Part shown: in pieces, positions 1 through 8,429 of the stretch
Layout: every line of letters begins with the position of its first letter
Numbering within the stretch: the stretch's first letter is position 1
Made by a program: the position numbers and the translations under genes
Source of the DNA: Povalibacter uvarum
Lineage (GTDB): Bacteria > Pseudomonadota > Gammaproteobacteria > Steroidobacterales > Steroidobacteraceae
Length of the DNA stretch: 64,000 nt
Direction of reading: 5' to 3'
NCBI RefSeq assembly: GCF_014202975.1
Contig: NZ_JACHHZ010000003.1
Coordinates: 124,001-188,000, forward strand
The notes under the pieces: generated by a model
Told to the model about the DNA's origin: nothing
Database searches by the model: none
Seen by the model: only the letters and a program-made list of their open reading frames with translations

Positions 1-1145
1 ATACACAGGATTCCCTCCGCCGAAGACTCGACCACGCTGCGAAGCAGCGCATCGCGACGCTTGAGCCCGAGTGAATAGATCATCGCGCGCCACGTTTCCC
101 GATCGAGACTGCGCAGGGTGATCACCGCGAACGTCACCACTGCAATCAACGCAAGCGGTACGAACTCGATCGAGAGACCGGTGCCGGCGGACAGCCAAGT
201 CCACGCAAGCGCTGCAACCAGCAGTCCACCTGCGAGCGCGATGAGATTGTGACGCCATCGATGCGCGGCGAAGTACGCGGCGCTGCCCGTGGCCACCAGG
301 GCGAGCACGAGCAATTCAACCCAGGCGGGAGTGGAGATCGGCACGCCGCTGCGCACCGACTGAATGGCGAGCGCCTGAACGACAACGCCGGGCAACGACC
401 GGTACACAGGGACCGGGACCATGTCGTTCAATTCGACCGCGGTTGCGCCAACGAGCACGGTCTTGTCCTTCAGCGCGGAGGCAGGTACGCGTCCCGCGAG
501 CAGATCGACGTATGAGATGAACTCGAAGGAGGAGGGCGAGAGCGAGAAGTCGATCGGGATCGTGCTCTGCGGGGGCAGATCGACATTCGCCATGAATGCG
601 ACGGCGGAAGGCACTTCGCTATCCAGCATCGACCAGGTTGTCTTCACTCCGCGAACGAGACTGTCGGCACCCGGTTCCGCGAGATTGACTCCCGCCAGTG
701 TCGCGTGACGCGAGAATCGCTCGAGCGGTGTCGTGATCGCGAGCGTGTCGTCGTCAGCTGTGCGCTGAATGAAGGTGGGCAGCACGATGTGCCGCTTGTC
801 GAACCGCGAGAGCGCGGCTTCGAGCAGAGCGTCGTCTTCGGGATCCGAGTGGGCGCTGAAGTCGATGTCGATGAATACCGCCTTCGGCTGCGCGTCAGCG
901 ATGCGCTCCAGTAGCCGCGCGTGATAGCGCCGCGGCCAGGGCCACTGCTGCAGATCGGCGAGGCTCTCTGGATCGATGCCGACGACGACGATGTCAGAGT
1001 CGACTTCGTGCTGCAGGACCTGCGAGCGCGCGTCCCGGGCGGCATTCTCCAGCGGCTCCAGGTAACCGCTGGCTCGCAGCAGCAGTACGGCTGCGAGAAC
1101 CACAGGGGCGATCAGCCACCAGCCGTGTTCCCGCAGACGGTTCAT
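1..1145 (-). CDS. CHASE2 domain sensor protein with PAS start, 3' end outside window
   Basis: Reading the minus strand from an ATG at 1145 gives an open frame of 381 codons that runs off the left edge. It has one N-terminal membrane segment (about residues 9-22, 'WWLIAPVVLAAVLLL'), an extracytoplasmic CHASE2-type domain ('VVVGIDPESLADL', 'VFIDIDFS', 'KTVLVGATA'), three closely spaced membrane segments (about 270-345), then 'LLRSVVESSAEGILC', which looks like the start of a PAS domain. The output domain (kinase, cyclase or GGDEF) is not in the window. The start overlaps the stop of the upstream FecR gene by one base (TGATG), so the two are surely co-translated. Family knowledge: CHASE2 senses extracytoplasmic signals. 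The pairing with FecR and a ShlB-type transporter suggests envelope signalling (inference). Confidence 0.85.
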   Translation of the reverse strand, partial: MNRLREHGWWLIAPVVLAAVLLLRASGYLEPLENAARDARSQVLQHEVDSDIVVVGIDPESLADLQQWPWPRRYHARLLERIADAQPKAVFIDIDFSAHSDPEDDALLEAALSRFDKRHIVLPTFIQRTADDDTLAITTPLERFSRHATLAGVNLAEPGADSLVRGVKTTWSMLDSEVPSAVAFMANVDLPPQSTIPIDFSLSPSSFEFISYVDLLAGRVPASALKDKTVLVGATAVELNDMVPVPVYRSLPGVVVQALAIQSVRSGVPISTPAWVELLVLALVATGSAAYFAAHRWRHNLIALAGGLLVAALAWTWLSAGTGLSIEFVPLALIAVVTFAVITLRSLDRETWRAMIYSLGLKRRDALLRSVVESSAEGILC

Positions 1146-2668
1146 CAGTTCTTGCCGCGGTTGAGCAAGCCGTTGAGAAGGCCGCCGCCCGTGTCGCCGC
1201 CTCCGATATCGAGGTCAATCGTGCCAGTGCCGAGATCGACACCGACGTCGACTACGCCGCCGACGTCGACGTCAACGCCCACGTCGCCCGCACCGACATC
1301 GACAGTCGCGCCCGCATCGACGATTGCAGTATCGATGCTCGTGTCGACACCGACGGATGTGTCAGGGCCCGCGGCGGCGTCGAGTCCGAGGGAGACGTCA
1401 GAGCCGGCCGCTGCAACGCCAGAATCGAGGCTGACGCCTGCACCGCCGCTGTCGAGGCCGACGTCAGTTGCAAGGCCAACATCCGTTGCGCCGGGTCCCT
1501 GCGCGCCGATATCAATCGCAGCGCTCGCACCGGATGTGGCGCTGAGATCGATGGCTGCGCCGGCGGAAGCAACGGTGTCCACAACTGGCAGTGCAGTGCT
1601 CGTTTCAACTGTCGCAGCGACGCTGCCGCTACCGAGATCAACTGCCGCGCCGATATTCGCGCCTGCTTCGATTCCGCCGAGACTTACACTGGCGTCCACA
1701 GCCGCTGAAGCGTTCCCGCCGCCGAGACCCACGTCGGCACCGACGGAGGCGGTTGCGCCGCCCGCAGTGAGTTCAACACTCGTGCCGGCTGCAACGGCGT
1801 TGCCGACATCGATTCCCGCAGAGACTTCGGCGGTGACTGCTTTGCCCGCACCAACAGCCACTGTCGCATCGACAGCACTGCTCCCCTTGCTGCCCGAATC
1901 CCCGAGGGCGGGAATTTCAGTTGAATCGCTGCCAGCTCCGTCGGCCGTTGCGGATGAAGGCAGGGACGACACAATGTCGACCGTACCCGCGGCGCCAGAT
2001 TGCGCGGGCTGGTTCGCGGCAGCCGCGTCACTTACGCCAGTGGCACCCGGTTGGCCCTGAAGATTGCGAACGGCAGTCATGCGCAGCACACGAATGCTCA
2101 CGTCATTGCGATTGCGAATGGCGATCTCGCCCGCGTTCAGGTCGATCACGTCGCTTTCGTCGTCGGCGCGCACTTCGAGACGACCTTCGAACAGCGCGAT
2201 GGTTGTGCCGCTCTCCTGCGAAGCGACGTTGAACTGCGTGCCCTTGATGACGGCTACGAGGTACGGCGTCTCGACGCGCAGCCGTGTCTTCTCGCGTTTC
2301 GCCACGTTGTAGAAAGCGTTGCCGCGGATCTGGATGACACGCTCGATCAGTCCTTCGTTGGCGGCGCTCTGCGGGATCTCGAGTTCGGTACTTGCGGCTG
2401 CGGCGATGGTGGTCGCGCCCTGGCGCAATTCAACTGCGCCGTCCGCGCCCGTACGAATCGTCGCGGGCAGTTGCAGGATTGAGCCGACGGCCAGAGGCGC
2501 AGTCGAGCCGGCCATCGTTGCAGTGGCCGTGCCGTGCACGGCGCCGACGACAATGTCGCCTCCGGATTGCGCGTGCGTGACATTGCAAAGCGCGAGCAGC
2601 GCGAAGAACGCAAACGCATGCGATCGCAGAGTGCCGCCCGGCGCTCCGCGACGAAAGAACGAAATCAT
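1145..2668 (-). CDS. FecR domain protein with long Ala/Val/Asp/Gly-rich repeat tail
   Basis: 507 residues. Residues 1-33 are a signal peptide ending THA. About residues 60-190 resemble a FecR periplasmic domain ('GSILQLPATIRTGADGAVEL', 'VIKGTQFNV', 'ALFEGRLEVRA', 'LNAGEIA'). From about 215 to 495 the chain is low-complexity, built from Ala, Val, Asp, Gly, Thr and Ser with a strong alternation such as 'VDVGAGDVGVDVDVGG', ending 'GGGLLNGLLNRGKN'. A good Shine-Dalgarno (TGAGGGG) precedes the ATG at 2668. It is translationally coupled to the downstream CHASE2 gene and divergent from a TpsB-type transporter gene. There is no partner FecI sigma factor here, so it is probably not a classical FecR anti-sigma; the exported tail suggests a surface or secreted role (inference). 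Confidence 0.8.
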   Translation of the reverse strand: MISFFRRGAPGGTLRSHAFAFFALLALCNVTHAQSGGDIVVGAVHGTATATMAGSTAPLAVGSILQLPATIRTGADGAVELRQGATTIAAAASTELEIPQSAANEGLIERVIQIRGNAFYNVAKREKTRLRVETPYLVAVIKGTQFNVASQESGTTIALFEGRLEVRADDESDVIDLNAGEIAIRNRNDVSIRVLRMTAVRNLQGQPGATGVSDAAAANQPAQSGAAGTVDIVSSLPSSATADGAGSDSTEIPALGDSGSKGSSAVDATVAVGAGKAVTAEVSAGIDVGNAVAAGTSVELTAGGATASVGADVGLGGGNASAAVDASVSLGGIEAGANIGAAVDLGSGSVAATVETSTALPVVDTVASAGAAIDLSATSGASAAIDIGAQGPGATDVGLATDVGLDSGGAGVSLDSGVAAAGSDVSLGLDAAAGPDTSVGVDTSIDTAIVDAGATVDVGAGDVGVDVDVGGVVDVGVDLGTGTIDLDIGGGDTGGGLLNGLLNRGKN

Positions 2669-2802
2669 GTGTGCCCCTCATTCCCCGGTCAGCAAACGCC
2701 GCTTAGAGTAATGAGCGCGCGGCTGAGCGGATGTGAGGGTCATCGCAGCATCGCAGCGAAGTTTCGTCGACGATGCGCGTCCTTCAACACGATGCGCCCG
2801 CC

Positions 2803-4356
2803 ATGATCTTGCATAACTCTCGTCGCCGAGAGCTTCCGTCAAATCGCGTGACCACGCTTGTCATAATGGCGTGTGCGTTGTGGACGCATTCCTCACACGC
2901 CGAAAATCCAGCACTCTCCGCAGCCGTGATCGACGGCGTCACTGCCTATTCACCCGCCGCATTGTTTCCGGTGTATCGCGAGCAGCTGGGTCAGCCGATC
3001 AGCAGCGAGAGTGCCCGCAACATCATCGCCGAGATCGAAGCGATGTATATGCGCGATGGCTATTCGCGCCCTGAGTTCCGGTTGCAGAACGATCTCATCG
3101 GTTCAGGCGTGCTGCAGATCGAGGTCTTCGAAGCGAGACTGAGCGGCATCGAAGTTGAAGGCAATGCGGGGCCGTACGTGCGGACGATCGAGCAGCTCGT
3201 CGATGAGTTGCGCAGCCGGGTTCCGTTGCGGTCGGACCAGCTGCAGCGGGCTTTGCAGCGGATGCGTGAACTGCCGGGGCTCGAATTCCGTGCCAGCATG
3301 CGCCGCGACAAGGAGCGGCCGAACACGTTCGCTCTCGTGATCGATGCGCAGTACAAACCGCTCGAAGCAACGGTACAGCTCACGAATCGGGGCACGCGAC
3401 AGATCGGACCGGAGTTCGCGCTCGCGCAGCTGACGGCCAACAACCTTCTCGGGCGCAACGAGCGACTCGGCCTGTTCGCTTCTTCGGCGACCGACTACGA
3501 GGAGTACCACGGCGGCGGTTTGTTCATGGACCTGCCGATCGGTGAGCAGGGCACGCATCTGACCGGCAGCACGTTTGCATCGCGATCCAATCCGCACGAA
3601 CAGCCGGATCGTCCCGACGTCTACGATCGGGACCGAACATCGATGCGTGTGAATCATCCGCTGAGCTCGACCCAGCGCCGCACGCTGACGGTCAGCGGCG
3701 GCTTCGACGTCGACAATCTCGAGATCACTCGCGAGGGCGAGTGGCTGCGCGACGAGCAGCTGCGTGTTCTGGAAATCGGTGGCCGCTCATCGACGCGCAG
3801 CAGCGCGACGACTCAGCGCCTGCTCTCCATGCAATTTCGGCAGGGGCTCGATGCATTCGGGAGCCACCTCGAAGCGCGCAACCCACAGACCGACCAGCGT
3901 CGCCTCGATTTCCTGTTGATGCGCATGCAGTACACGCAGCTCACCCGATTCGCCGATCAATGGACGGTGCGCGTCGATGCCCTCGGCCAGCAGTCGGCGT
4001 ACGTCCTTCCCGATACCGAGCGCTACAAGATCGGCGGCGAGCGGCTCGGGCGCGGCTTCGAAGTGACGGAGATCGCGGGCGATCAGGGCATCGGCGCGAA
4101 ACTGGAACTGCGCCGCGACTTGACCGGCCCGAGCGCCGCGATCGGCAAGACGTCGCTCTATGGCTTCTACGATTTCGGAGCCGCCTGGAAGCAGGATCAG
4201 TCGGGCCGTGAATCCGCTGCTACGACTGGCCTGGGATTCGCACTCGAATGGGGGCGGGTGGCGGGTTATCTGGAAGTGGCCAAACCCCTGACGCATACCG
4301 ACGTCGAGGGTGAGCGGGAAACGAAGGTTTTCGCGGAAGTGAGCCTGCGGCTGTGA
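2803..4356 (+). CDS. ShlB/FhaC/HecB-type outer-membrane transporter (TpsB)
   Basis: From ATG 2803 the product is 517 residues: signal peptide ending 'HSSHA', a POTRA-like region (about 40-190: 'NIIAEIEAMYMRDGYSRPEF', 'LQIEVFEARLSGIEVEGNAG', 'LQRALQRMRELPG') and a C-terminal beta barrel ending in Leu ('VFAEVSLRL'). The ShlB signature region is visible as 'QLTANNLLGRNERLGLF', and the barrel carries 'YKIGGERLGRGFE'. Such proteins export a TpsA partner by two-partner secretion; no TpsA with a haemagglutination-activity domain is present nearby. An in-frame ATG at 2773 would add ten residues; 2803 gives the better signal peptide, and neither has a clear Shine-Dalgarno. It is divergent from the FecR gene with about 130 bases between. 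Confidence 0.82.
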   Translation: MILHNSRRRELPSNRVTTLVIMACALWTHSSHAENPALSAAVIDGVTAYSPAALFPVYREQLGQPISSESARNIIAEIEAMYMRDGYSRPEFRLQNDLIGSGVLQIEVFEARLSGIEVEGNAGPYVRTIEQLVDELRSRVPLRSDQLQRALQRMRELPGLEFRASMRRDKERPNTFALVIDAQYKPLEATVQLTNRGTRQIGPEFALAQLTANNLLGRNERLGLFASSATDYEEYHGGGLFMDLPIGEQGTHLTGSTFASRSNPHEQPDRPDVYDRDRTSMRVNHPLSSTQRRTLTVSGGFDVDNLEITREGEWLRDEQLRVLEIGGRSSTRSSATTQRLLSMQFRQGLDAFGSHLEARNPQTDQRRLDFLLMRMQYTQLTRFADQWTVRVDALGQQSAYVLPDTERYKIGGERLGRGFEVTEIAGDQGIGAKLELRRDLTGPSAAIGKTSLYGFYDFGAAWKQDQSGRESAATTGLGFALEWGRVAGYLEVAKPLTHTDVEGERETKVFAEVSLRL

Positions 4357-4380
4357 TCCGACGGTCGGAGGGTAATGTTT

Positions 4381-4434
4381 GTCACTCCCGCGAAAGCGGG
4401 AGTCCAGATGGATTCCCGCCTGCGCGGGAATGAC
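4381..4434. repeat. Family A palindromic repeat, two-hairpin form
   Basis: Two inverted units: a GTCACTCCCGCGAAAGCGGG hairpin arm followed by an ATTCCCGC-N-GCGGGAAT hairpin ending in TGAC. It lies just past the stop of the TpsB gene and may stop or stabilise that transcript. Similar copies are at 6620, 8897, 19256, 20722, 43784 and 55610. Confidence 0.9.
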
Positions 4435-4471
4435 CAGAGCCGTCTCCCCGCGACGCGGAAGCGTTTGCTCG

Positions 4472-4479
4472 TATAGAAT
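4472..4479 (+). promoter_or_regulatory. Candidate -10 element of the ferredoxin reductase gene
   Basis: TATAGAAT lies 56 bases upstream of the TTG start at 4535, in a gap after the repeat. A convincing -35 is not visible, so this is a weak call. Confidence 0.35.
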
Positions 4480-4534
4480 CCCGCCGCGTCTTGCGCTGCA
4501 ATAGCGCGGAAAATCCCTCTGACGGAGACGATTC

Positions 4535-5593
4535 TTGAGCGAAGCTGCTGTACCGGCCGCCGTCGACGGCGCCATTCAGGCCGACGTTGTCATCGTCGGC
4601 GCGGGGCCCTGCGGGCTGTTCCAGATCTTCGAGCTGGGGCTCCTGGGGATTCGGGCTCACATCATCGATTCGCTCAAGCATCCGGGCGGTCAGTGCAGTG
4701 AGCTGTATCCGGAGAAGCCGATCTACGACATTCCAGCGCTGCCCGTCTGCGGTGCGCAGGAGCTCGTCGATCGCCTGCTGCAGCAGGCGAAGCCCTTCAA
4801 TGCCCAGTTTCATCTCGGCGAAGAAGTGGTCGAACTGAGAATTCTCGAAGACCACACGTTCCTGCTGCGCACTTCGCAGGACACGCGCTTCCACGCCCGC
4901 ACGGTGATCATTGCAGGCGGCCTCGGCTCGTTCCAGCCGCGCCGGCTCGGTGTCGAAGGCGGTGAAGCATTCGAAGGCACGCGCATTCATTACAAGGTGA
5001 AGAGCGCGGCTGAGTTCACCGGCAAGCGTCTCGTGATCTTCGGCGGCGGCGATTCCGCACTCGACTGGACGCTCGAGTTCGCAGGCAAGGCGCGCAGCGT
5101 GACGCTCGTACATCGCCGCCCGGAGTTCCGCGCTGCGCCGGCATCTGTTTCCCGCATGCGCGATCTCGTCGAGCACGGCAGCATCAAGTACGTGGAAGCG
5201 ATTGCGCAGTCGGTAATCGCGACGGATGGTCAGTTCCAGGGCGTACGCGTCAAGCGCAACGATGGTGAGATCGTGGACCTCGAAGCCGATCACGCACTGG
5301 TGTTCTTCGGCCTGCATCCGAAGCTCGGTCCCATCGCGGAGTGGGGCCTGAACATCGACAAGCGCGCGATCCTGGTCGACACGGAAAAATTCCAGACGAA
5401 CATTCCCGGCGTCTTCGCGATCGGCGACATCAACACGTATCCCGGCAAGAAGAAGCTGATCCTCTCCGGCTTCCACGAGGCCGCACTCGCTGCGTTCGCC
5501 GTCGCGCACCACCTGAACCCGGCGAAGAAAGTGCCGCTGCAATACACGACGACGAGCCCGATCATGCACAAAAGACTGGGAGTTCCGGACTAA
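4535..5593 (+). CDS. Ferredoxin--NADP reductase, thioredoxin-reductase-like type (copy 1)
   Basis: 352 residues from a TTG start; GGAG at 4524-4527 sits seven bases upstream and decides this start. The FAD-binding motif '[13 protein letters not shown]' is at the N-terminus and the NADPH-binding motif '[13 protein letters not shown]' is in the middle. The C-terminal '[16 protein letters not shown]' and 'QYTTTSPIMHKRLGV' are typical of the TrxR-like ferredoxin reductases. There is no CxxC redox pair, which argues against a true thioredoxin reductase. It moves electrons between NADPH and ferredoxin or flavodoxin. A close paralogue is encoded at 17671-18783 in the cys operon. This copy stands upstream of tesB and cysI but is separated from them by repeats. 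Confidence 0.88.
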   Translation: MSEAAVPAAVDGAIQADVVIVGAGPCGLFQIFELGLLGIRAHIIDSLKHPGGQCSELYPEKPIYDIPALPVCGAQELVDRLLQQAKPFNAQFHLGEEVVELRILEDHTFLLRTSQDTRFHARTVIIAGGLGSFQPRRLGVEGGEAFEGTRIHYKVKSAAEFTGKRLVIFGGGDSALDWTLEFAGKARSVTLVHRRPEFRAAPASVSRMRDLVEHGSIKYVEAIAQSVIATDGQFQGVRVKRNDGEIVDLEADHALVFFGLHPKLGPIAEWGLNIDKRAILVDTEKFQTNIPGVFAIGDINTYPGKKKLILSGFHEAALAAFAVAHHLNPAKKVPLQYTTTSPIMHKRLGVPD

Positions 5594-5738
5594 GACAGCA
5601 GCGGTTGGCGGTTGGCGGTCAGCGGTTAGTTCAGAATCGGAAAGGCAGCAGCCGCATGCTGCACGGTCACCGCATTCCACCGGTCGCGAGTTGCATCCCT
5701 CTTTCTCGCCAACCGCCAACCGCTAACCGCTTCCTCCT
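5594..5738. repeat. Word-repeat intergenic linker with inverted ends
   Basis: The left side repeats GCGGTTGGCGGTTGGCGGTC and the right side carries the complement (CGCCAACCGCCAACCGCTAACC), so a transcript could fold into a long imperfect hairpin. It fills the whole gap between the ferredoxin reductase and tesB. tesB has no Shine-Dalgarno just upstream of its ATG; instead CCTCC precedes it. Confidence 0.75.
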
Positions 5739-5739
5739 T

Positions 5740-6612
5740 ATGAATCCCCTTCTAGCCGATCTTCTTCAGGTCCTGCGGCTCGAGCGTCTCGAGCTCGATC
5801 TGTTTCGCGGTGAGAGTCGCGATCCGGGGCACCATCGCGTCTTCGGCGGGCAAGTGCTCGGGCAGGCGCTTGCGGCTGCGTATGCGACGATCGAAAACCG
5901 CGGTGTGCATTCGCTGCATGCGTACTTCCTGCGGGCGGGAGATCCGGATCATCCGATCGTTTACGAAGTCGACCGCAGTCGCGACGGGGCGAGCTTCACC
6001 AGCCGCCGCGTCGTCGCGATCCAGCACGGCGAGCAGATCTTTCACATGTCGGCTTCTTTCCAGGTGCAGGAGGAGGGCGTCGATCGCCAGGGCGTGATGC
6101 CGGACGTGCCGGGTCCTGAATCGCTTCCAGATATGGCAGTCGCGGTCGAAGAGATGAAGAAGAAGGCTCCGGATCGGCCGCGACCTTTCATCGCGCACGA
6201 TCGGCCTTTCGAATTCCGGCCGGCCCTGCTGCCCGATCCGACGGCGGAAGTCCCCCGCGAGCCGAGCATGCGCATCTGGTTCCGGGCGGTCGACCGGGTC
6301 CCCGACGACGAGGTCCTGCACCGCTGCCTGCTGGCCTACGCCTCGGACTACTACCTCCTGGGCACGGCCGTCATGGACGCCCGCCTGGCTGTGGGCCCCA
6401 AAAATCTCCAGATGGCCAGCATCGACCACGCCATGTGGTTCCACCGCCCCGCCCGGGCGGATGAGTGGCTGCTCTACGTGCTCGACAGCCCGACTTCGAG
6501 CAGCTCCCGGGGCTTCGCCCGCGGCAGTATTTTCAGTCGGGACGGGACGTTAGTGGCGTCGACGGCCCAGGAAGGGCTGGTTCGCCGCCGCAAGCCCGAG
6601 CCAGCCGCCTGA
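5740..6612 (+). CDS. tesB: Acyl-CoA thioesterase II
   Basis: 290 residues beginning MNPLLADLLQ. The double hot-dog TesB fold is recognised from 'RVFGGQVLGQALAAAYATI', 'LHAYFLRAGDPDHPIVYEV', 'FHMSASFQV' in the first half and 'CLLAYASDYYLLGTA', 'SIDHAMWFHRP', 'SSRGFARGSIF' in the second. Length matches the family (about 285-290). It hydrolyses medium- and long-chain acyl-CoA to free acid and CoA in the cytoplasm. The ATG at 5740 is chosen because the open frame upstream runs through the repeat linker and the previous gene. A family A repeat follows eight bases after the stop. Confidence 0.92.
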   Translation: MNPLLADLLQVLRLERLELDLFRGESRDPGHHRVFGGQVLGQALAAAYATIENRGVHSLHAYFLRAGDPDHPIVYEVDRSRDGASFTSRRVVAIQHGEQIFHMSASFQVQEEGVDRQGVMPDVPGPESLPDMAVAVEEMKKKAPDRPRPFIAHDRPFEFRPALLPDPTAEVPREPSMRIWFRAVDRVPDDEVLHRCLLAYASDYYLLGTAVMDARLAVGPKNLQMASIDHAMWFHRPARADEWLLYVLDSPTSSSSRGFARGSIFSRDGTLVASTAQEGLVRRRKPEPAA

Positions 6613-6619
6613 CCTGCTC

Positions 6620-6686
6620 GTCATTCCCGCGAAAGCGGGAATCCATGCCCTTCAGCAAGGTGGATCCCCGCGTTCGCGGGGATGAC
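6620..6686. repeat. Family A palindromic repeat, two-hairpin form
   Basis: GTCATTCCCGCGAAAGCGGG arm followed by a second hairpin, GGATCCCCGC-N-GCGGGGATGAC. It sits between tesB and the cysI promoter and could end the tesB transcript. Confidence 0.9.
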
Positions 6687-6753
6687 GGCCGCCGGGGTGA
6701 CATCCCGGTATCAGCACATATCCAAACCATATTTCTAGGCCGTCGGGGCGGGG

Positions 6754-6770
6754 GCTAGAGTCCTGCGCCT
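6754..6770 (+). promoter_or_regulatory. cysI promoter, near-leaderless, with 11-mer shared with cysH
   Basis: GCTAGAGTCCT at 6754-6764 is identical to 14274-14284 upstream of cysH and contains TAGAGT, a plausible -10. The cysI ATG follows nine bases after it and no Shine-Dalgarno is present, so the mRNA would start at or within about three bases of the ATG. A TTTCT run about 23 bases upstream, matched by TTTCCCT before cysH, may mark a CysB contact near -35 (inference). Confidence 0.5.
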
Positions 6771-8429
6771 ATGTATCAGTACGACCAGATCGATCAACGA
6801 CTTGTGGACGAGCGCGTCGCCCAGTTCCGGGACCAGACGCGACGGTTTCTCGCCGGTGAGCTGAGCGACGACGATTTCCGGTCGCTGCGCCTTCGCAACG
6901 GCCTGTACATCCAGAAGTACGCACCGATGCTGCGTGTTTCCGTCCCTTACGGGCTGTTGTCGAGCCGCCAGGTGCGCATGTTCGCGCGCATCGCGCGTGA
7001 GTACGACAAGGGCTACGGTCATTTCACGACGCGCCAGAACCTGCAGTACAACTGGCCGAAGCTCGAATTGGTGCCAGACATTCTCGCGTTGCTCGCGAGC
7101 GTCGAGATGCACGCGATCCAGACCAGCGGCAACTGCATTCGCAACGTGACGGCGGATCATCTCGCCGGCATTGCGCCCGATGAAGTCGAAGATCCGCGTC
7201 CGTGGTGCGAATACATCCGCCAGTGGGCGACGCTGCATCCAGAGTTCTCGTACCTGCCGCGCAAGTTCAAGATCGCTGTGACGGGCTCGCCGCAGGATCG
7301 CGCCGCATCGAAGGTGCACGACATCGGTCTGCATCTCGTGCGCAACGATCAGGGCGAAGTCGGTTTCGAAGTGCTCGTTGGCGGTGGCCTCGGCCGCATG
7401 CCGATGATCGGGCACGTCATCCGCAAGTTCCTGCCGAAGCATGAACTGCTCAGCTATCTCGAAGCGATCCTGCGCGTCTACAACCTCGAAGGCCGTCGCG
7501 ACAACATTCACAAGGCACGCATCAAGGTGCTCGTGAAAGCCGTCGGGCCGGAGAAGTTCGCCGAGATGGTGGAAGCAGAGTGGCAGGCATCGCGCGATTT
7601 CGCCCCGGTGCATGACGCCGAGGGTTTTGCGCGCATCTCCGCGTTCTTCACGCCGCCGAAGTACGAAACGCTCGCCGATGAAGATGTGCTTTCCGGCAAG
7701 CCCACCGAATTCCGTGCTTGGTATCAGCGCAATACGAAGCGTCACAAGGTCCCGGGCTACCGCGCCGTTTTCCTTTCGCTCAAGTCGCCGAACCGTCCAC
7801 CCGGCGATATCACCGAAGCCGAAATGGACCGCGTCGCCGATCTGTCCGATCAGTATTCGCTCGGCATGGTGCGCGCGACGCACGACCAGAACCTGATCTT
7901 CGCGGACGTGCGCCAGCGCGATCTCTACAGCTTGTGGCAGTCGCTCAAGCTGCTCGATCTTGCGACACCGAACATCGGCACGCTGACCGACATGATCTGC
8001 TGCCCGGGTCTCGATTTCTGCTCGCTCGCGAATGCGCGCTCGATCCCGATCGCGAAGCAGATCAACGAGCGCTTCGACAACTTCGACTATCTCTACGATC
8101 TCGGCGACATCGAGCTGAAGATGTCGGGCTGCATGAACGCCTGCGGCCATCACCACGTCGGCCACATCGGCATTCTCGGCGTCGACAAGAACGGCGAGGA
8201 GTGGTACCAGATCACGCTCGGCGGTTCCGCGTCGGGTCCCGATGCGGCCCTCGGCCAGGTGATCGGACCGTCCGTCGCGTATGACGACGTCGCCGAAACG
8301 ATCGACCGCATTCTCAATGTCTACATCAGCGAACGCGAAGAGGGTGAGCGCTTCATCGACACCTTCCGCCGCGTTGGCGTCAAACCTTTCAAGGCCCGTG
8401 TGTATGCGCCGTCTCATCAAGCAGCGTGA
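6771..8429 (+). CDS. cysI: Sulfite reductase hemoprotein (nitrite/sulfite reductase family)
   Basis: 552 residues. Two ferredoxin-like and two siroheme/4Fe-4S half-domains are recognisable: 'YGHFTTRQNLQYNWP' and 'IQTSGNCIRNVTADH' in the first half. In the second half the four cluster cysteines are C411, C417 ('CCPGLDFC') and C454, C458 ('CMNACG'). The enzyme reduces sulfite to sulfide with six electrons using siroheme and a 4Fe-4S cluster. No CysJ flavoprotein is encoded nearby, so electrons probably come from ferredoxin via the TrxR-like reductases in this window (inference). Its end overlaps the DUF934 gene by 26 bases. The upstream 11-mer shared with cysH suggests joint control by CysB. 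Confidence 0.93.
   Translation: MYQYDQIDQRLVDERVAQFRDQTRRFLAGELSDDDFRSLRLRNGLYIQKYAPMLRVSVPYGLLSSRQVRMFARIAREYDKGYGHFTTRQNLQYNWPKLELVPDILALLASVEMHAIQTSGNCIRNVTADHLAGIAPDEVEDPRPWCEYIRQWATLHPEFSYLPRKFKIAVTGSPQDRAASKVHDIGLHLVRNDQGEVGFEVLVGGGLGRMPMIGHVIRKFLPKHELLSYLEAILRVYNLEGRRDNIHKARIKVLVKAVGPEKFAEMVEAEWQASRDFAPVHDAEGFARISAFFTPPKYETLADEDVLSGKPTEFRAWYQRNTKRHKVPGYRAVFLSLKSPNRPPGDITEAEMDRVADLSDQYSLGMVRATHDQNLIFADVRQRDLYSLWQSLKLLDLATPNIGTLTDMICCPGLDFCSLANARSIPIAKQINERFDNFDYLYDLGDIELKMSGCMNACGHHHVGHIGILGVDKNGEEWYQITLGGSASGPDAALGQVIGPSVAYDDVAETIDRILNVYISEREEGERFIDTFRRVGVKPFKARVYAPSHQAA

Noticed and set aside
921-2060. Plus-strand 379-residue open frame rich in Pro, Thr and Ser
   Set aside because: It is the complement of the low-complexity FecR tail; the minus frame has a signal peptide, a FecR domain and a ribosome site.
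1145-2668. FecR protein as a classical FecI/FecR signalling anti-sigma
   Set aside because: No sigma factor gene is adjacent, and the protein has a cleavable-type signal peptide and long exported tail rather than a cytoplasmic anti-sigma segment.
4535-5593. Annotation as thioredoxin reductase
   Set aside because: The CxxC redox pair is absent; the C-terminal motifs are those of TrxR-like ferredoxin-NADP reductases.
4382-5719. Minus-strand 445-residue open frame
   Set aside because: Antisense shadow of ferredoxin reductase copy 1 that runs through two repeats.
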